Shown: positions 1-10,016, counted from the first letter of the stretch. The stretch is 64,000 bases of DNA from an uncultured Pelagibacteraceae bacterium (GCA_902612325.1 CACMDB010000004.1:1-64000), one strand, 5' to 3'. Notes: generated by a model not told the origin, from the sequence alone. Made by a program: numbers and translations.

Positions 1-521
1 AAACTAAAATTAGATGTTATGAAATCAAAAATCTTAATTTGAGTTCATTAATTAAAATCAAAGTTAATTATAAACAGGCTGGTTCAGATCGTTTAGCTAA
101 TGCAATTAGTTTACAAAATGGTAAAGATAATTTTATAATTTTGGATTTCGGTACTGCCACCACATTTGATGTAGTTGAAAAAAAATATTATAGAGGCGGC
201 ATAATAGCCCCTGGAGTTAAAATATCGCTTGATACTTTGTCTGACAAAGCCTCATTGATACCTCAAATAAATTTAAAGAAGATAAGAAATATAGTTGGCA
301 ACAATACAATTTCGGCAGTGCGTTCAGGTTTTTTTTGGGGTTATATAGGACTAATTGACAATATTATTAATTTGATTAAGAAAGAAACTAGAACATCTTT
401 CAAACTTGTAATTACTGGTGGTTACTCTGATTTGTTTAGAAAATCATTAAAGACTCGTGTAATACAAAATAAAGATATCACAATTAATGGATTAATTAAA
501 ATTGCTAAGTTAATAAAATAA
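1..521 (+). CDS. coaX: Type III pantothenate kinase, C-terminal part (5' end outside window)
   Basis: Catalyses the first step of coenzyme A synthesis, ATP-dependent phosphorylation of pantothenate. The frame is open from the window edge, so the TTG at 39 is not a real start and the gene begins upstream. About 172 C-terminal residues are visible, against roughly 255 in a full CoaX. Family motifs are present: DFGTATTFD (the second acidic/phosphate motif of the ASKHA fold), GGIIAPG, SGFFWGY and VITGG near the end. The stop codon directly abuts the RNase J start, the usual alphaproteobacterial arrangement, so the two are probably co-transcribed. Confidence 0.9.
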   Translation, partial: TKIRCYEIKNLNLSSLIKIKVNYKQAGSDRLANAISLQNGKDNFIILDFGTATTFDVVEKKYYRGGIIAPGVKISLDTLSDKASLIPQINLKKIRNIVGNNTISAVRSGFFWGYIGLIDNIINLIKKETRTSFKLVITGGYSDLFRKSLKTRVIQNKDITINGLIKIAKLIK

Positions 522-2180
522 ATGAAAAAAGAGTTATTATTTTGTCCACTAGGAGGTTCGGGTGAAATTGGAATGAACATGAATCTTTTTGGTTATGGTG
601 AGCCTGGAAATCATAAATGGATAATGGTAGATATTGGAGTAACTTTTGCAGATGATACTATACCAGGTATTGATCTTATATATCCAGATCCCGGATTTAT
701 TGTTGAAAGAAAAGATAATTTATTAGGAATAATATTAACACACGCACATGAAGATCATATTGGAGCAATTGCACACTTATGGCCAAAATTAAAATGTAAG
801 ATTTTCGCAACTCCGTTTACCGCTGTATTAATTAAGGAAAAATTTAAAGAAAAACACATTGATATAACAAAAGATTTACAGATAGTTGAATTAAATGGAA
901 ATGTGCTATTGGAAGATTTTGAAATCGAGTACATTACTTTAACCCATTCTATTTTAGAACCTAATGGACTAAGAATTAAAACTCCCGCAGGTGTGGTTTT
1001 ACATACTGGTGACTGGAAAGTTGACCCAAATCCCCTAATAGGTGACGAAATAAATGCGAAAAGATTAAAAGAAATAGGTGATGAAGGTGTATTAGCAATG
1101 ATTTGTGATTCTACAAATGTTTTTAGTGCTGGCAGATCAGGCTCAGAGTTAGATGTAAGAAAAAATTTATTAAATATAATGGGTCGATTAAAAAAAAGAA
1201 TTATTGTGACATCGTTTGCTTCTAATGTTGCTAGAATGGAGACAGCCTTTTATTGCGCTGAACAAACTGGAAGACAAATTTCACTAGTTGGAAGATCTAT
1301 GCATAGAATTTATAAAGCAGCAAGACAATGTGGATATTTACAAAATACCATTGATCCAATTGATCCAAGAGAAGCAAAAAATTTTGCTAGAGAAAAAATA
1401 GTTTATTTGTGCACAGGAAGCCAAGGTGAACCAATGGGTGCAATGATGAGGATATCAAATTACACACATCCTGATGTTTTTATTGAAAAAGGTGATGCAG
1501 TAATCTTTTCATCAAAGATAATTCCAGGAAATGAGAAAAAACTCTATAAATTACACAACCAGTTAGTCAAAGATGGAATTGAGGTTATTTCAGAAGAAAC
1601 AGAATTTATACACGTCTCTGGACATCCAAATCGAGAGGATCTTAAAGATATGTATCAATGGATTAAACCAAAATGTGTAATTCCTGTTCATGGAGAGCAC
1701 AGACACATGATAGAACACATAAATTTTGCTAAAGAAATGCAAGTACCTCATCCGGTTCAAGTTGAAAATGGTGATATAGTCAAGCTATACCCTGGTGAAG
1801 CACCTGAGGTATATGATAAAGCGCCTAGCGGAAGATTGTATTTAGATGGAAATGTGAGTGTAGAGGAAGATTCTCAATCAATCAAAGATAGAAAAAATTT
1901 AAGTAGCAATGGATATTTGGAAGTCACTATATTAATTACACCCAAAGGAAATATTCATAATAACCCTGTCACAACATTTAGAGGTTTGCCCATTTATGAA
2001 AAAGATGAATTTCTTTATGGGTTAGAAGACGAAATTGAAAAAACAACAAGATCCTTTAAACTTGGAAGCAGACAGCAAGAAAGTAATTTAATAGACGCTC
2101 TTAAAATTGCTTGTAGAAAATTTACAAAAGAAAAAACAGGAAAAAGACCATATACTAATATCAATTTAGTAAGGATTTAA
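522..2180 (+). CDS. rnj: Ribonuclease J family metallo-beta-lactamase-fold nuclease
   Basis: An endo/5'-exoribonuclease of RNA processing and decay in the cytoplasm. The 552-residue length is normal for RNase J. The metal-binding HAHEDH motif lies at residues 74-79, and the later family motifs HTGDWKVD, CDSTN, SGHPN and PVHGEHRH (beta-CASP region) are all visible. The C-terminal domain is present. ATG follows the coaX stop without a gap and the stop overlaps the next gene by one base. RNase J beside coaX and upstream of DUF1467-proS is a standard alphaproteobacterial order. Confidence 0.93.
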   Translation: MKKELLFCPLGGSGEIGMNMNLFGYGEPGNHKWIMVDIGVTFADDTIPGIDLIYPDPGFIVERKDNLLGIILTHAHEDHIGAIAHLWPKLKCKIFATPFTAVLIKEKFKEKHIDITKDLQIVELNGNVLLEDFEIEYITLTHSILEPNGLRIKTPAGVVLHTGDWKVDPNPLIGDEINAKRLKEIGDEGVLAMICDSTNVFSAGRSGSELDVRKNLLNIMGRLKKRIIVTSFASNVARMETAFYCAEQTGRQISLVGRSMHRIYKAARQCGYLQNTIDPIDPREAKNFAREKIVYLCTGSQGEPMGAMMRISNYTHPDVFIEKGDAVIFSSKIIPGNEKKLYKLHNQLVKDGIEVISEETEFIHVSGHPNREDLKDMYQWIKPKCVIPVHGEHRHMIEHINFAKEMQVPHPVQVENGDIVKLYPGEAPEVYDKAPSGRLYLDGNVSVEEDSQSIKDRKNLSSNGYLEVTILITPKGNIHNNPVTTFRGLPIYEKDEFLYGLEDEIEKTTRSFKLGSRQQESNLIDALKIACRKFTKEKTGKRPYTNINLVRI

Positions 2181-2425
2181 TGAGTCCAACTGGCTTAGCT
2201 ATAATCTACATTATTATCTGGTGGATTGTTTTTTTTGCGATTTTACCAATAGATGTTGAAAGGAAAAAAATAGTTAAAGTAGATGGTGAAGATCCGGGTT
2301 CACCAGAGAATCCTAAAATGTTAAAAAAATTCCTTTATTGTACTGGAATAACAACAATTATGTTCATAGCCATTTATTTATTAATGAAATTTGAATATTT
2401 AAATTTAAGAAATATAATCATTTAA
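2180..2425 (+). CDS. DUF1467 family small membrane protein
   Basis: An 81-residue protein with two predicted membrane helices (about residues 5-23 and 53-70) joined by a polar segment containing the family-like EDPGSPENPK stretch. DUF1467 proteins are small alphaproteobacterial inner-membrane proteins of unknown function, commonly found just upstream of proS as here. The start overlaps the RNase J stop by one base (TAATG) and proS starts two bases after its stop. The family assignment rests on size, topology and context; no function can be given. Confidence 0.8.
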   Translation: MSPTGLAIIYIIIWWIVFFAILPIDVERKKIVKVDGEDPGSPENPKMLKKFLYCTGITTIMFIAIYLLMKFEYLNLRNIII

Positions 2426-2426
2426 C

Positions 2427-3761
2427 ATGCATATTTCTAAATCTTTTATTCCTATTTTAAAAAATAACCCCTCAGAAGCAAAAATAAAGTCTCATCAGCT
2501 AATGTTAAGAGTTGGAATGATAAAACAATCTTCAGCAGGCATATACTCTTGGTTGCCCCTTGGTTTTAAAGTAATGAAAAAAATTGAAAAAATTGTGAGA
2601 GAAGAGCAAAATAAAATAGGTGCACAAGAAATACTAATGCCAACAATACAATCTAGCGAGATTTGGAAAGAGAGCGGACGTTATGAGGATTATGGTGAAG
2701 AAATGTTACGAATAAAAGATCGTCAAGACCGAGAAATGCTTTATGGACCAACAAATGAGGAATTAGTAACCGATATTTTTAGATCTTCAATAAAATCATA
2801 CAAATCATTACCTCAACTTCTCTATCATGTTCAATGGAAATTTAGAGATGAAATCAGACCAAGATTTGGAATTATGCGATGTCGGGAATTCTACATGAAG
2901 GATGCATATTCTTTTGATGTTACAGATGAAGATGCGTTGTTTTCTTATAATAAATTTTTTTTATCTTATTTAAAAACTTTTAAAAGATTAGATCTTACAG
3001 CAATACCAATGGCAGCCGATACAGGACCGATAGGTGGAAATCTTTCTCATGAATTTATTATCCTAGCAGAAACTGGAGAGAGTAAAATTTATGCTGATAA
3101 AAGAATATTTGACTTGAATTTTGAAGGAACAAAACTTGATATTAAATCTCTACTAGAAATGAGAAGTCAATATGAAAAATTTTATTCTGTTACTGATGAT
3201 AAATTTAAGGAAGATGAGTTTAATGAAAAAGTTTCAGAGAAAAATAGATTGAAAACAAAAGGTATAGAGGTTGGTCATATTTTTTATTTTGGAGATAAAT
3301 ATTCCAAACCAATGGAAGCAGCAGTCGATTTACCTGGTGGTAAAAAAGACTATGTAAAAATGGGTTCCTATGGAATAGGAGTTTCAAGATTAGTAGGAGC
3401 AATTATAGAGGCAAAATATGATGAAAAAAATGAAATCATGAAATGGCCAATTTCTGTTGCACCATATGATATTGCAATAATTCCTATGATTAATAAAAAT
3501 GATACATCTGCACTTGATAAAGCAAACAAAATAAGTCTTGAGTTAAATCAAAATAATATCGATGCGATTATTGATGATACTGATGAGAACTTATCCTCAA
3601 AAATAAAAAAAATGAATTTAATTGGAGCTCCATATCAAATAATTATTGGAAAACAAACAAAAAGTGATTTATTTGAATTTAAAGAAATAAACAAAGAAAC
3701 TCAAAAAATTAATTTAAAAGAAATTATTAAGATTATTAATAAACAAAAAGCTCACAATTGA
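2427..3761 (+). CDS. proS: Prolyl-tRNA synthetase, short alphaproteobacterial form
   Basis: Attaches proline to tRNA-Pro. A class II synthetase: motif 2 is visible as FRDEIRPRFG followed by REFYMKDAYSFD, and motif 3 as GSYGIGVSRL. The anticodon-binding domain occupies the last ~100 residues. The 444-residue length shows that the ~180-residue INS editing domain found between motifs 2 and 3 in E. coli ProS is absent, as is usual in alphaproteobacteria. Its 3' end overlaps the TTG start of lolC/E. Confidence 0.95.
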   Translation: MHISKSFIPILKNNPSEAKIKSHQLMLRVGMIKQSSAGIYSWLPLGFKVMKKIEKIVREEQNKIGAQEILMPTIQSSEIWKESGRYEDYGEEMLRIKDRQDREMLYGPTNEELVTDIFRSSIKSYKSLPQLLYHVQWKFRDEIRPRFGIMRCREFYMKDAYSFDVTDEDALFSYNKFFLSYLKTFKRLDLTAIPMAADTGPIGGNLSHEFIILAETGESKIYADKRIFDLNFEGTKLDIKSLLEMRSQYEKFYSVTDDKFKEDEFNEKVSEKNRLKTKGIEVGHIFYFGDKYSKPMEAAVDLPGGKKDYVKMGSYGIGVSRLVGAIIEAKYDEKNEIMKWPISVAPYDIAIIPMINKNDTSALDKANKISLELNQNNIDAIIDDTDENLSSKIKKMNLIGAPYQIIIGKQTKSDLFEFKEINKETQKINLKEIIKIINKQKAHN

Positions 3762-4990
3762 TTTCAACTTTAGAAAAAGAAATTACATTTAGATTTTTAA
3801 AAGCTAGAAAAAAAGATGGCTTTTTAAATGTGATATCTATCTTTTCATTTATTGGAATAAGTCTAGGTGTTGCAGTCCTAATTATTGTTATGTCAGTAAT
3901 GAATGGATTTAGATCAGAATTAATAAATAAGATAGTTGGTTTTAATGCTCATATAACTGTTGATACTTATGAAAATCAAATTCAAATTGATAAATTAAAG
4001 AATACTAATCTCAATCTTATCGCGAGTGAAATGATATTAAGCAACTCAGGAGAAGCAATAATTATTAAAAAAGACACCTCTAAAGGTATTATTTTGAGAG
4101 GTTATTCAAGAAAAGATTTTCCTAAACTAAAGATAATAAAAGATAAAACATTTGTTGGGAACAAAAGTAACTTAACAGGTAATTATATTTCTTTAGGGAA
4201 GGAATTAAGTTTTACGCTGAATCTTAAGCTTGGTGATGATGTATCAATAATGTCATCATCAGGTGTAGATACAATAATTGGCAGTATCCCAAAGAAAAAA
4301 TCTTTTACTATTGTTTCATTGTTTGAAAGTGGCTTAGCAGATTTTGATAATAATGTAGCATTTATCAATATTGATACTTTAGATGAATTTATGAATCTTT
4401 CAAAAAAAGACAAAAAGTTAGAAGTTTATTTAAAGGATCCACAAAATATTGAAAATCAAAAAGAAATTGTTCAAAAAATATTCCCTAATGATTTTGTGTA
4501 TAGTTGGGCTGATACTAACAGTTCTTTATTCTCAGCTTTAAAAGTAGAACGAAATGTGATGTTCATTATATTATCTCTTATAATTATTGTTGCTGCTTTT
4601 AATATTATTTCAGGCTTGACGATATTGGTAAAAAATAAAACTAGAGATATTGCTATTTTAAAATCTATTGGTGTATTGAATAAATCTATTATAAAGATAT
4701 TTTTTTTAGTTGGGGTAACTATAGGTACATCTGCTACATTGTTTGGAATAATATTAGGGGTTACATTTTCTATGTATGTTGAAAATGTTAGAAAATTTTT
4801 AAGTGATGTTTTTAACATTAGTTTATTTCCTGAGGAAATATATTTCTTAAGCACCATGCCGTCTGAAATAGACCCATCTTCTATTTTTATTATTTCGTTG
4901 TGTTCAATTTTTATAACGATAATTGTTTCCATATTTCCAGCTATGAAGGCGGCCAAACTAGATCCAATAAAAGCATTAAAATATGAGTAA
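3758..4990 (+). CDS. lolC: Lipoprotein-releasing ABC transporter permease (LolC/LolE family)
   Basis: Inner-membrane permease that extracts outer-membrane lipoproteins for hand-over to LolA. It has 410 residues. An N-terminal helix (about 25-48) is followed by a large periplasmic domain (about 50-260), and three more helices lie near 265-290, 315-340 and 370-400, the MacB/FtsX layout. The protein ends with AAKLDPIKALKYE, typical of the family. The start is TTG at 3758, overlapping the proS stop; MISTLEKEITFRFLK matches the usual LolC N-terminus. It overlaps lolD by eight bases. A single LolC/E-type gene is normal in alphaproteobacteria. Confidence 0.92.
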   Translation: MISTLEKEITFRFLKARKKDGFLNVISIFSFIGISLGVAVLIIVMSVMNGFRSELINKIVGFNAHITVDTYENQIQIDKLKNTNLNLIASEMILSNSGEAIIIKKDTSKGIILRGYSRKDFPKLKIIKDKTFVGNKSNLTGNYISLGKELSFTLNLKLGDDVSIMSSSGVDTIIGSIPKKKSFTIVSLFESGLADFDNNVAFINIDTLDEFMNLSKKDKKLEVYLKDPQNIENQKEIVQKIFPNDFVYSWADTNSSLFSALKVERNVMFIILSLIIIVAAFNIISGLTILVKNKTRDIAILKSIGVLNKSIIKIFFLVGVTIGTSATLFGIILGVTFSMYVENVRKFLSDVFNISLFPEEIYFLSTMPSEIDPSSIFIISLCSIFITIIVSIFPAMKAAKLDPIKALKYE

Positions 4991-5660
4991 TTTAATTCAG
5001 CTATCAAACATTAATAAAAGCTTTTTAAGTTTAAAAAGGATAAATGTTTTAAAAAAAATTTCATATAAATTTAAGTCAGGAAAAATTTATTCCCTAATTG
5101 GACCCTCGGGCTCAGGTAAATCAACTTTATTAAATTTATTGTCCTTAATAGATCGACCTAGTTCAGGATCTATTATTATTGATAATAAAAAGATTGATCC
5201 AAACAATTCTAAAAAAAATGATTTATTAAGAGCTAATAAAATCGGGATAATCTATCAACAAGATAATCTTCTTTCTGATTTCACAGCAATAGAAAACTTA
5301 ACCTTAGCTAGTTTAGCAAGCGGCAAAAATAAAGACGACGCTTCAAATATATCAAAAATAATGCTCAAAAAAGTTGGTCTTGCAAAAAGATTAAATCACT
5401 ACCCCTCACAATTATCTGGTGGTGAGAAACAAAGGGTATCGATTGCAAGAGCTTTGATAAACAATCCACAGATTATTCTTGCTGATGAGCCAACTGGAAG
5501 TTTAGATATTGAGACAGCAAAAGGAATTTTTGAGCTTTTAAAAAAACAGATAAAGCCTGATAGATTAATAATATTTGCAACTCATAATAGATTTTTTGCT
5601 AATAAGTCGGATTGCTTATTGGAAATAGTTAATGGTAATATAAATACCATTAATGGCTGA
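4983..5660 (+). CDS. lolD: Lipoprotein-releasing ABC transporter ATPase
   Basis: ATP-hydrolysing subunit that powers the LolC/E permease encoded immediately upstream. It has 225 residues, the usual size. Walker A is GPSGSGKST, the Q-loop region IIYQQDNLL, the ABC signature LSGGEKQR and Walker B IILADEPTGSLD, followed by the switch histidine in FATHN. The gene overlaps lolC by eight bases and dnaE by eight bases, so translation of the three is likely coupled. Confidence 0.95.
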   Translation: MSNLIQLSNINKSFLSLKRINVLKKISYKFKSGKIYSLIGPSGSGKSTLLNLLSLIDRPSSGSIIIDNKKIDPNNSKKNDLLRANKIGIIYQQDNLLSDFTAIENLTLASLASGKNKDDASNISKIMLKKVGLAKRLNHYPSQLSGGEKQRVSIARALINNPQIILADEPTGSLDIETAKGIFELLKKQIKPDRLIIFATHNRFFANKSDCLLEIVNGNINTING

Positions 5661-8600
5661 GTCTCAAATTAAAAACTTTAATCATCTAAAAATACACTCT
5701 CAATTTTCGATATGTGAAGGAGCAATTAAAATTGATGACTTAAAAGAAATATCTAAAGAAAAAAAAATTAGATCTCTAGCTTTATGTGATACATCGAATT
5801 TATGTGGTGCCCTAGAATTTGCAGAAAAAATATCTAAAGTTGGAACTCAACCAATTATTGGTACGCAGATAAATTTTAAATTAGATGATACTATTGGTTT
5901 ATTGCCATTATTCGCCTTAAATGAAATTGGATATAAAAGAATAATTGAATTATCTTCATTATCATATCTTAATAACGATGGAACCTCCGATCCACATTTA
6001 AATTTTGAGGAATTGTTAAAGAATTATGAGGGAGTTGCTATTTTTTCAGGAACAATAAATGGGTTAGTCGGTCAATTATTCAATAAAGGAAAATTTTCAG
6101 AAATTGAAAAATTATACTTTAAACTTAAACAAAAATATGGTGATAAATTTTATATAGAAATTCAACGTCATGGAGATCAAAATGAAATTTCATTTGAAAA
6201 GTTTAATCTCTCGCAATCTTTAAATTTAGAAATATCAATAATAGCTACTAATGAAGTTTTTTACTCAAACAAAGATATGTATGAGGCTCATGATGCATTA
6301 ATCTGTATTAAAAACAAAACTTACGTAAATGAGAAAAATAGAATTAAATACTCAAATCAACACTATCTTAAAGAAAATTCTGAGATGACAGAATTATTTT
6401 CTGATTTACCTGAAGCGTTAGAAAATAATTATAATTTTCCTTATCGTTGTAACTTTCGACCACATTTTTCAAAACCTATATTACCTGATATTAGTTCAGA
6501 TAAAGGTGGAAATGCAGACGAGATATTAAAAAAAAATTCTTTAAATGGATTAAAAGAAAAATTTAAAAATATTTTTAATATTAAAGGTGAGAATCTTTCT
6601 AAAAATGAAAAGTTTTTACTTTACAAAGATAGATTAGATCATGAACTAGATATTATTATACAAATGAAATATTCCAGTTATTTCTTAATTGTTTCTGATT
6701 ACATTATATGGGCAAAAAAAAATGATATCCCAGTGGGGCCTGGAAGGGGATCTGGTGCAGGCTCTTTAGTAGCATGGTGTCTTCTAATTACAGATGTTGA
6801 CCCAATAAAATTTAATCTTATTTTTGAAAGATTTTTAAATCCTGATCGTATTTCAATGCCAGACTTTGATATAGATTTTTGTGAGGAGAAAAGAGACCTA
6901 GTTTTTAAATATTTAACTGAAAAGTATAGGGAAAGTGTTGCTCATATAATTACTTTTGGAAAATTAAAAGCTAGAATGGTTATCAGAGATGTGGGTAGAG
7001 TATTAGGATTATCCTATGGTTTTGTTGATAGTATATCCAAAATGATACCTTTTGATCCCTCAAGACCTCAAAATTTAACGGAATGTATTGCTGGGGAACC
7101 AAGACTTCAAAAATTAATTAAGGATGATCCAAGAGTTAAAAAACTTACAGAACTCTCTTTAAAACTAGAGGGGTTGAATAGAAATGTTGCCACTCACGCA
7201 GCAGGTGTTGTTATAGCTGATAGAAAATTACAGGAAGTTGTTCCTTTATATAAAGATGCATCGACAGATCTATTACTGCCCTCAACTCAATTTGATATGT
7301 ATTCAGCTGAGGATGCTGGATTGATTAAATTTGATTTTTTGGGATTAAAAACTTTGACAGTTATTAATAATACTCAAAAATTAATAAAAAAAAAAGAAAA
7401 AGATTTTAAAATTGAGAATATTAATTACGAAGATAAAAAAGTTTTTGAAATGTTATCTTCAGGTAATACAGTTGGCTTATTTCAAATTGAAAGTTCTGGA
7501 ATGAGAGAAGCGTTAACTCAAATGAAGCCAAATCATATTGAGGATATTATTGCATTAGTTGCTTTATATAGACCAGGTCCTATGAGCAATATACCAACTT
7601 ATAATGATTGTAAGCATGGCAAACAAGAGCCAGATTATTTACACCCTTTATTAGAAGATATTTTAAAACCAACCTACGGGGTAATTATATATCAAGAACA
7701 GGTAATGCAAATTGCACAAAAATTGTCAGGTTTTACTGCTGGTCAAGCAGATATCTTAAGAAGAGCGATGGGAAAGAAAAAAAGATCTGAGCTTGAAAAA
7801 CAAAAACAAAGTTTTATTGCAGGGGCTGTCAAAAATGGAATTAGTAAAGAGGTGGCTGCTGGAATTTTTTTAAAGATTGAACCTTTTGCAGAATATGGAT
7901 TTAATAAAAGTCATGCTGCTGCATATGCCATTATATCTTACCAAACAGCATATTTGAAAACTTATTATCCAAAAGAATTTATTGCAGCCTCGATGACTAT
8001 GGATATATCTAATCAAAATAAACTTAGTGAATTTTATGAAGAGCTTAAAAGACTGAATATTGAAATTGTTAGACCTGATATAAATCAATGTTTCGCAGAT
8101 TTTAGAGCCGAAAATGGTAAATTTTATTATGCCTTAGGTGGTATTAAAGCTGTGGGGTATGAAGCTGTATCTAACATAGTTCAAGAAAGATTAAACAATG
8201 GAGCATTTAAATCAATTAAAGATTTTTTAAATCGTGTAAATCCAAAAGATATTAACAAATTACAACTTGAGGGACTTGTAAAAGCAGGGGCTTTTGATAA
8301 TTTAAATATTAATAGACAATCTCTATTTAATTCCATCCCCAACTTTATTACAAAATCCAAAAACATTTTTGAAAATAAATCTGCTAATCAAATAGATTTA
8401 TTTGGTGAAAATATTAATGAAGAAGTTGAGATAACGACTAATATCGATGATTGGAAGTTTGAGGAAAGATTGTCTAAAGAGTTTGAAGCGGTAGGTTTTT
8501 TTATTTCAGATCATCCACTAAATCAGTTTAAAGATGTTTTTGATGATTATAATATTTATGATTATCAAAAATTTAATAGCCAAGATGATCTAAAGGAGTC

Positions 8601-9069
8601 AAATGTAGCTGCAACATTACTTAAAATACAAGAGAGAAAAACTGCAAAAGGTAACCCTTATGCAGTTTTAAAGCTAACTGATTTATCAAGTGTTTTTGAG
8701 TTGTTTGTTTTTTCGGAAACATTAGAATTCAATAGAGAAATTTTAAAAGAAGGAAATTCTTTTATTTTGACTTTGTTTAAATCTTCATCAGACTCAGAAA
8801 ATAGATTTAAACGAATAAATGTCCAAAAAATTGTATCTTTAAAAGATTTGTTAAATAGACCAATTCAAGAAATAACATTTAATTTAAAATCCACAAAAGA
8901 ACTAGATGAGATATCAAAATATTTGCCCAAACAAGGAAATACATTGATAAAGATTAATATTAGTGACAATAAAAATGATTTAAAGTTTCACTTAAAAAAC
9001 AAGAGAAATATTGATAGAAAAACAATAAATATTTTAAGAAATAAGGAAATTTCAGCAATAATTGGATAA
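5653..9069 (+). CDS. dnaE: DNA polymerase III alpha subunit
   Basis: Catalytic subunit of the replicative polymerase; 1138 residues. Domains in order are PHP (about 8-280), palm/fingers with GPGRGSGAGS near residue 361 and the catalytic aspartates in PDFDID (D404, D406, D408), a helix-hairpin-helix region, and the OB fold in the last ~200 residues. In the PHP domain the metal-binding HSDYS and TDHG motifs are replaced by HSQFS (15-19) and CDTS (45-48), so any PHP-based proofreading is probably lost and a separate DnaQ would be needed. It lies downstream of lolD, a conserved alphaproteobacterial order. Confidence 0.96.
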   Translation: MAESQIKNFNHLKIHSQFSICEGAIKIDDLKEISKEKKIRSLALCDTSNLCGALEFAEKISKVGTQPIIGTQINFKLDDTIGLLPLFALNEIGYKRIIELSSLSYLNNDGTSDPHLNFEELLKNYEGVAIFSGTINGLVGQLFNKGKFSEIEKLYFKLKQKYGDKFYIEIQRHGDQNEISFEKFNLSQSLNLEISIIATNEVFYSNKDMYEAHDALICIKNKTYVNEKNRIKYSNQHYLKENSEMTELFSDLPEALENNYNFPYRCNFRPHFSKPILPDISSDKGGNADEILKKNSLNGLKEKFKNIFNIKGENLSKNEKFLLYKDRLDHELDIIIQMKYSSYFLIVSDYIIWAKKNDIPVGPGRGSGAGSLVAWCLLITDVDPIKFNLIFERFLNPDRISMPDFDIDFCEEKRDLVFKYLTEKYRESVAHIITFGKLKARMVIRDVGRVLGLSYGFVDSISKMIPFDPSRPQNLTECIAGEPRLQKLIKDDPRVKKLTELSLKLEGLNRNVATHAAGVVIADRKLQEVVPLYKDASTDLLLPSTQFDMYSAEDAGLIKFDFLGLKTLTVINNTQKLIKKKEKDFKIENINYEDKKVFEMLSSGNTVGLFQIESSGMREALTQMKPNHIEDIIALVALYRPGPMSNIPTYNDCKHGKQEPDYLHPLLEDILKPTYGVIIYQEQVMQIAQKLSGFTAGQADILRRAMGKKKRSELEKQKQSFIAGAVKNGISKEVAAGIFLKIEPFAEYGFNKSHAAAYAIISYQTAYLKTYYPKEFIAASMTMDISNQNKLSEFYEELKRLNIEIVRPDINQCFADFRAENGKFYYALGGIKAVGYEAVSNIVQERLNNGAFKSIKDFLNRVNPKDINKLQLEGLVKAGAFDNLNINRQSLFNSIPNFITKSKNIFENKSANQIDLFGENINEEVEITTNIDDWKFEERLSKEFEAVGFFISDHPLNQFKDVFDDYNIYDYQKFNSQDDLKESNVAATLLKIQERKTAKGNPYAVLKLTDLSSVFELFVFSETLEFNREILKEGNSFILTLFKSSSDSENRFKRINVQKIVSLKDLLNRPIQEITFNLKSTKELDEISKYLPKQGNTLIKINISDNKNDLKFHLKNKRNIDRKTINILRNKEISAIIG

Positions 9070-9076
9070 TTAAGAC

Positions 9077-9107
9077 TTGTCTAACTCATAATTTCTTTGT
9101 AAATAAT
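9077..9107 (+). promoter_or_regulatory. Candidate rpsB operon promoter
   Basis: TTGTCT at 9077-9082 resembles a -35 element and AATAAT at 9102-9107 (within TAAATAAT) resembles a -10, with a rather long 19-base spacer. It follows the dnaE stop and would give a leader of about 85 bases for rpsB. In such AT-rich DNA the match is weak evidence. Confidence 0.35.
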
Positions 9108-9126
9108 CTTCAATTTTAAATTAACA

Positions 9127-9200
9127 CGCACACAGTTTGTTGGTTTTAAACCTCCGGTCCTTAATTGGAAATAACTGTGGTGGCTTAACCGGGAAAAAAT
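9127..9200 (+). promoter_or_regulatory. Structured rpsB mRNA leader with possible pseudoknot
   Basis: The stretch is visibly more GC-rich than its surroundings. CACAGTT (9131-9137) is complementary to AACTGTG (9173-9179), giving a 7-bp helix. Inside its loop CCGGT (9154-9158) is complementary to ACCGG (9188-9192), which lies eight bases before the rpsB ATG. Both pairings together make an H-type pseudoknot covering the ribosome-binding region. Structured S2 leaders that let ribosomal protein S2 repress its own operon are known in bacteria, and I recall an rpsB leader being predicted in Pelagibacter. The specific fold is my inference. Confidence 0.65.
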
Positions 9201-10016
9201 ATGAAGATACCAAACGTTACTATTCAACAATTATTAGAAGCAGGAGTTCATCTTGGTCACAAGACTTTAAGATGGAATCCGAAAATGAAGAAATATATAT
9301 TTGGGAAAAGAGATAGTATTCACATTATCGACCTTACCCAAACTTTAGAATTAACTAAAATTGCCCTAGAAAAAGTTTACGAGACAATTTCAAACAATGG
9401 AAAAATCTTGTTTGTATCAACAAAAAAACAAGCTTCTGAAGCAATAGCAGAAGTAGCGAAAGAAACAGACCAATATTTCGTTAATTATAGATGGTTAGGT
9501 GGGATGCTCACAAATTGGGGTACCATTTCAAATTCTATTAAAAAACTAAAAAAATTAGAGACAGATTTAGTTGCTGAGAATAGAGGATTTACAAAAAAAG
9601 AGCTTTTAAAAATGAGTGTAAAAAAAGATAAATTACAAAGATCACTTGGAGGAATTGCTGAGATGAAAAAAGTTCCTGATTTAGTATTTATTATAGACAC
9701 AAATTACGAGTCACTTGCAATTCAAGAGTCAGTAAAACTAGGAATTCCAATAATTGCAATATTAGATAGCAACTCAAATCCTGATGGAATTGATTTTCCA
9801 ATACCCGGCAATGATGACGCTAGAAGATCGATAGATTTATATTGTAATCTTATTAAAGAAACAATCGTAGGTGCTAAAAAAGATGCACCTGTAATTGAAA
9901 CAAAAAAAGATACTGAAAAAAAGGAAAATGTTGATAAATCTAAAACGGTGGCTGAAACAGACCGGGAAAAACTAGAAAAAAAATTCTCAAAAAAAAAGCC
10001 TGAAAAACTAAATTAA
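9201..10016 (+). CDS. rpsB: 30S ribosomal protein S2
   Basis: Structural protein of the small ribosomal subunit; 271 residues. The N-terminus ([24 protein letters not shown]), the central RWLGGMLTN and [11 protein letters not shown] are diagnostic. The last ~40 residues are a lysine/glutamate-rich tail beyond the conserved core, common in alphaproteobacterial S2. It is followed without a gap by tsf, and the leader upstream probably mediates feedback control. Confidence 0.98.
   Translation: MKIPNVTIQQLLEAGVHLGHKTLRWNPKMKKYIFGKRDSIHIIDLTQTLELTKIALEKVYETISNNGKILFVSTKKQASEAIAEVAKETDQYFVNYRWLGGMLTNWGTISNSIKKLKKLETDLVAENRGFTKKELLKMSVKKDKLQRSLGGIAEMKKVPDLVFIIDTNYESLAIQESVKLGIPIIAILDSNSNPDGIDFPIPGNDDARRSIDLYCNLIKETIVGAKKDAPVIETKKDTEKKENVDKSKTVAETDREKLEKKFSKKKPEKLN

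Noticed and set aside
39..41. TTG at 39 as the start of coaX
   Set aside because: The frame is open to the window edge and the protein would lack its N-terminal nucleotide-binding motif, so the true start is upstream.
4471..5007. 178-codon open frame antisense to lolC/lolD
   Set aside because: It overlaps two well-supported genes in full and resembles no family; AT-rich genes commonly leave such shadows.
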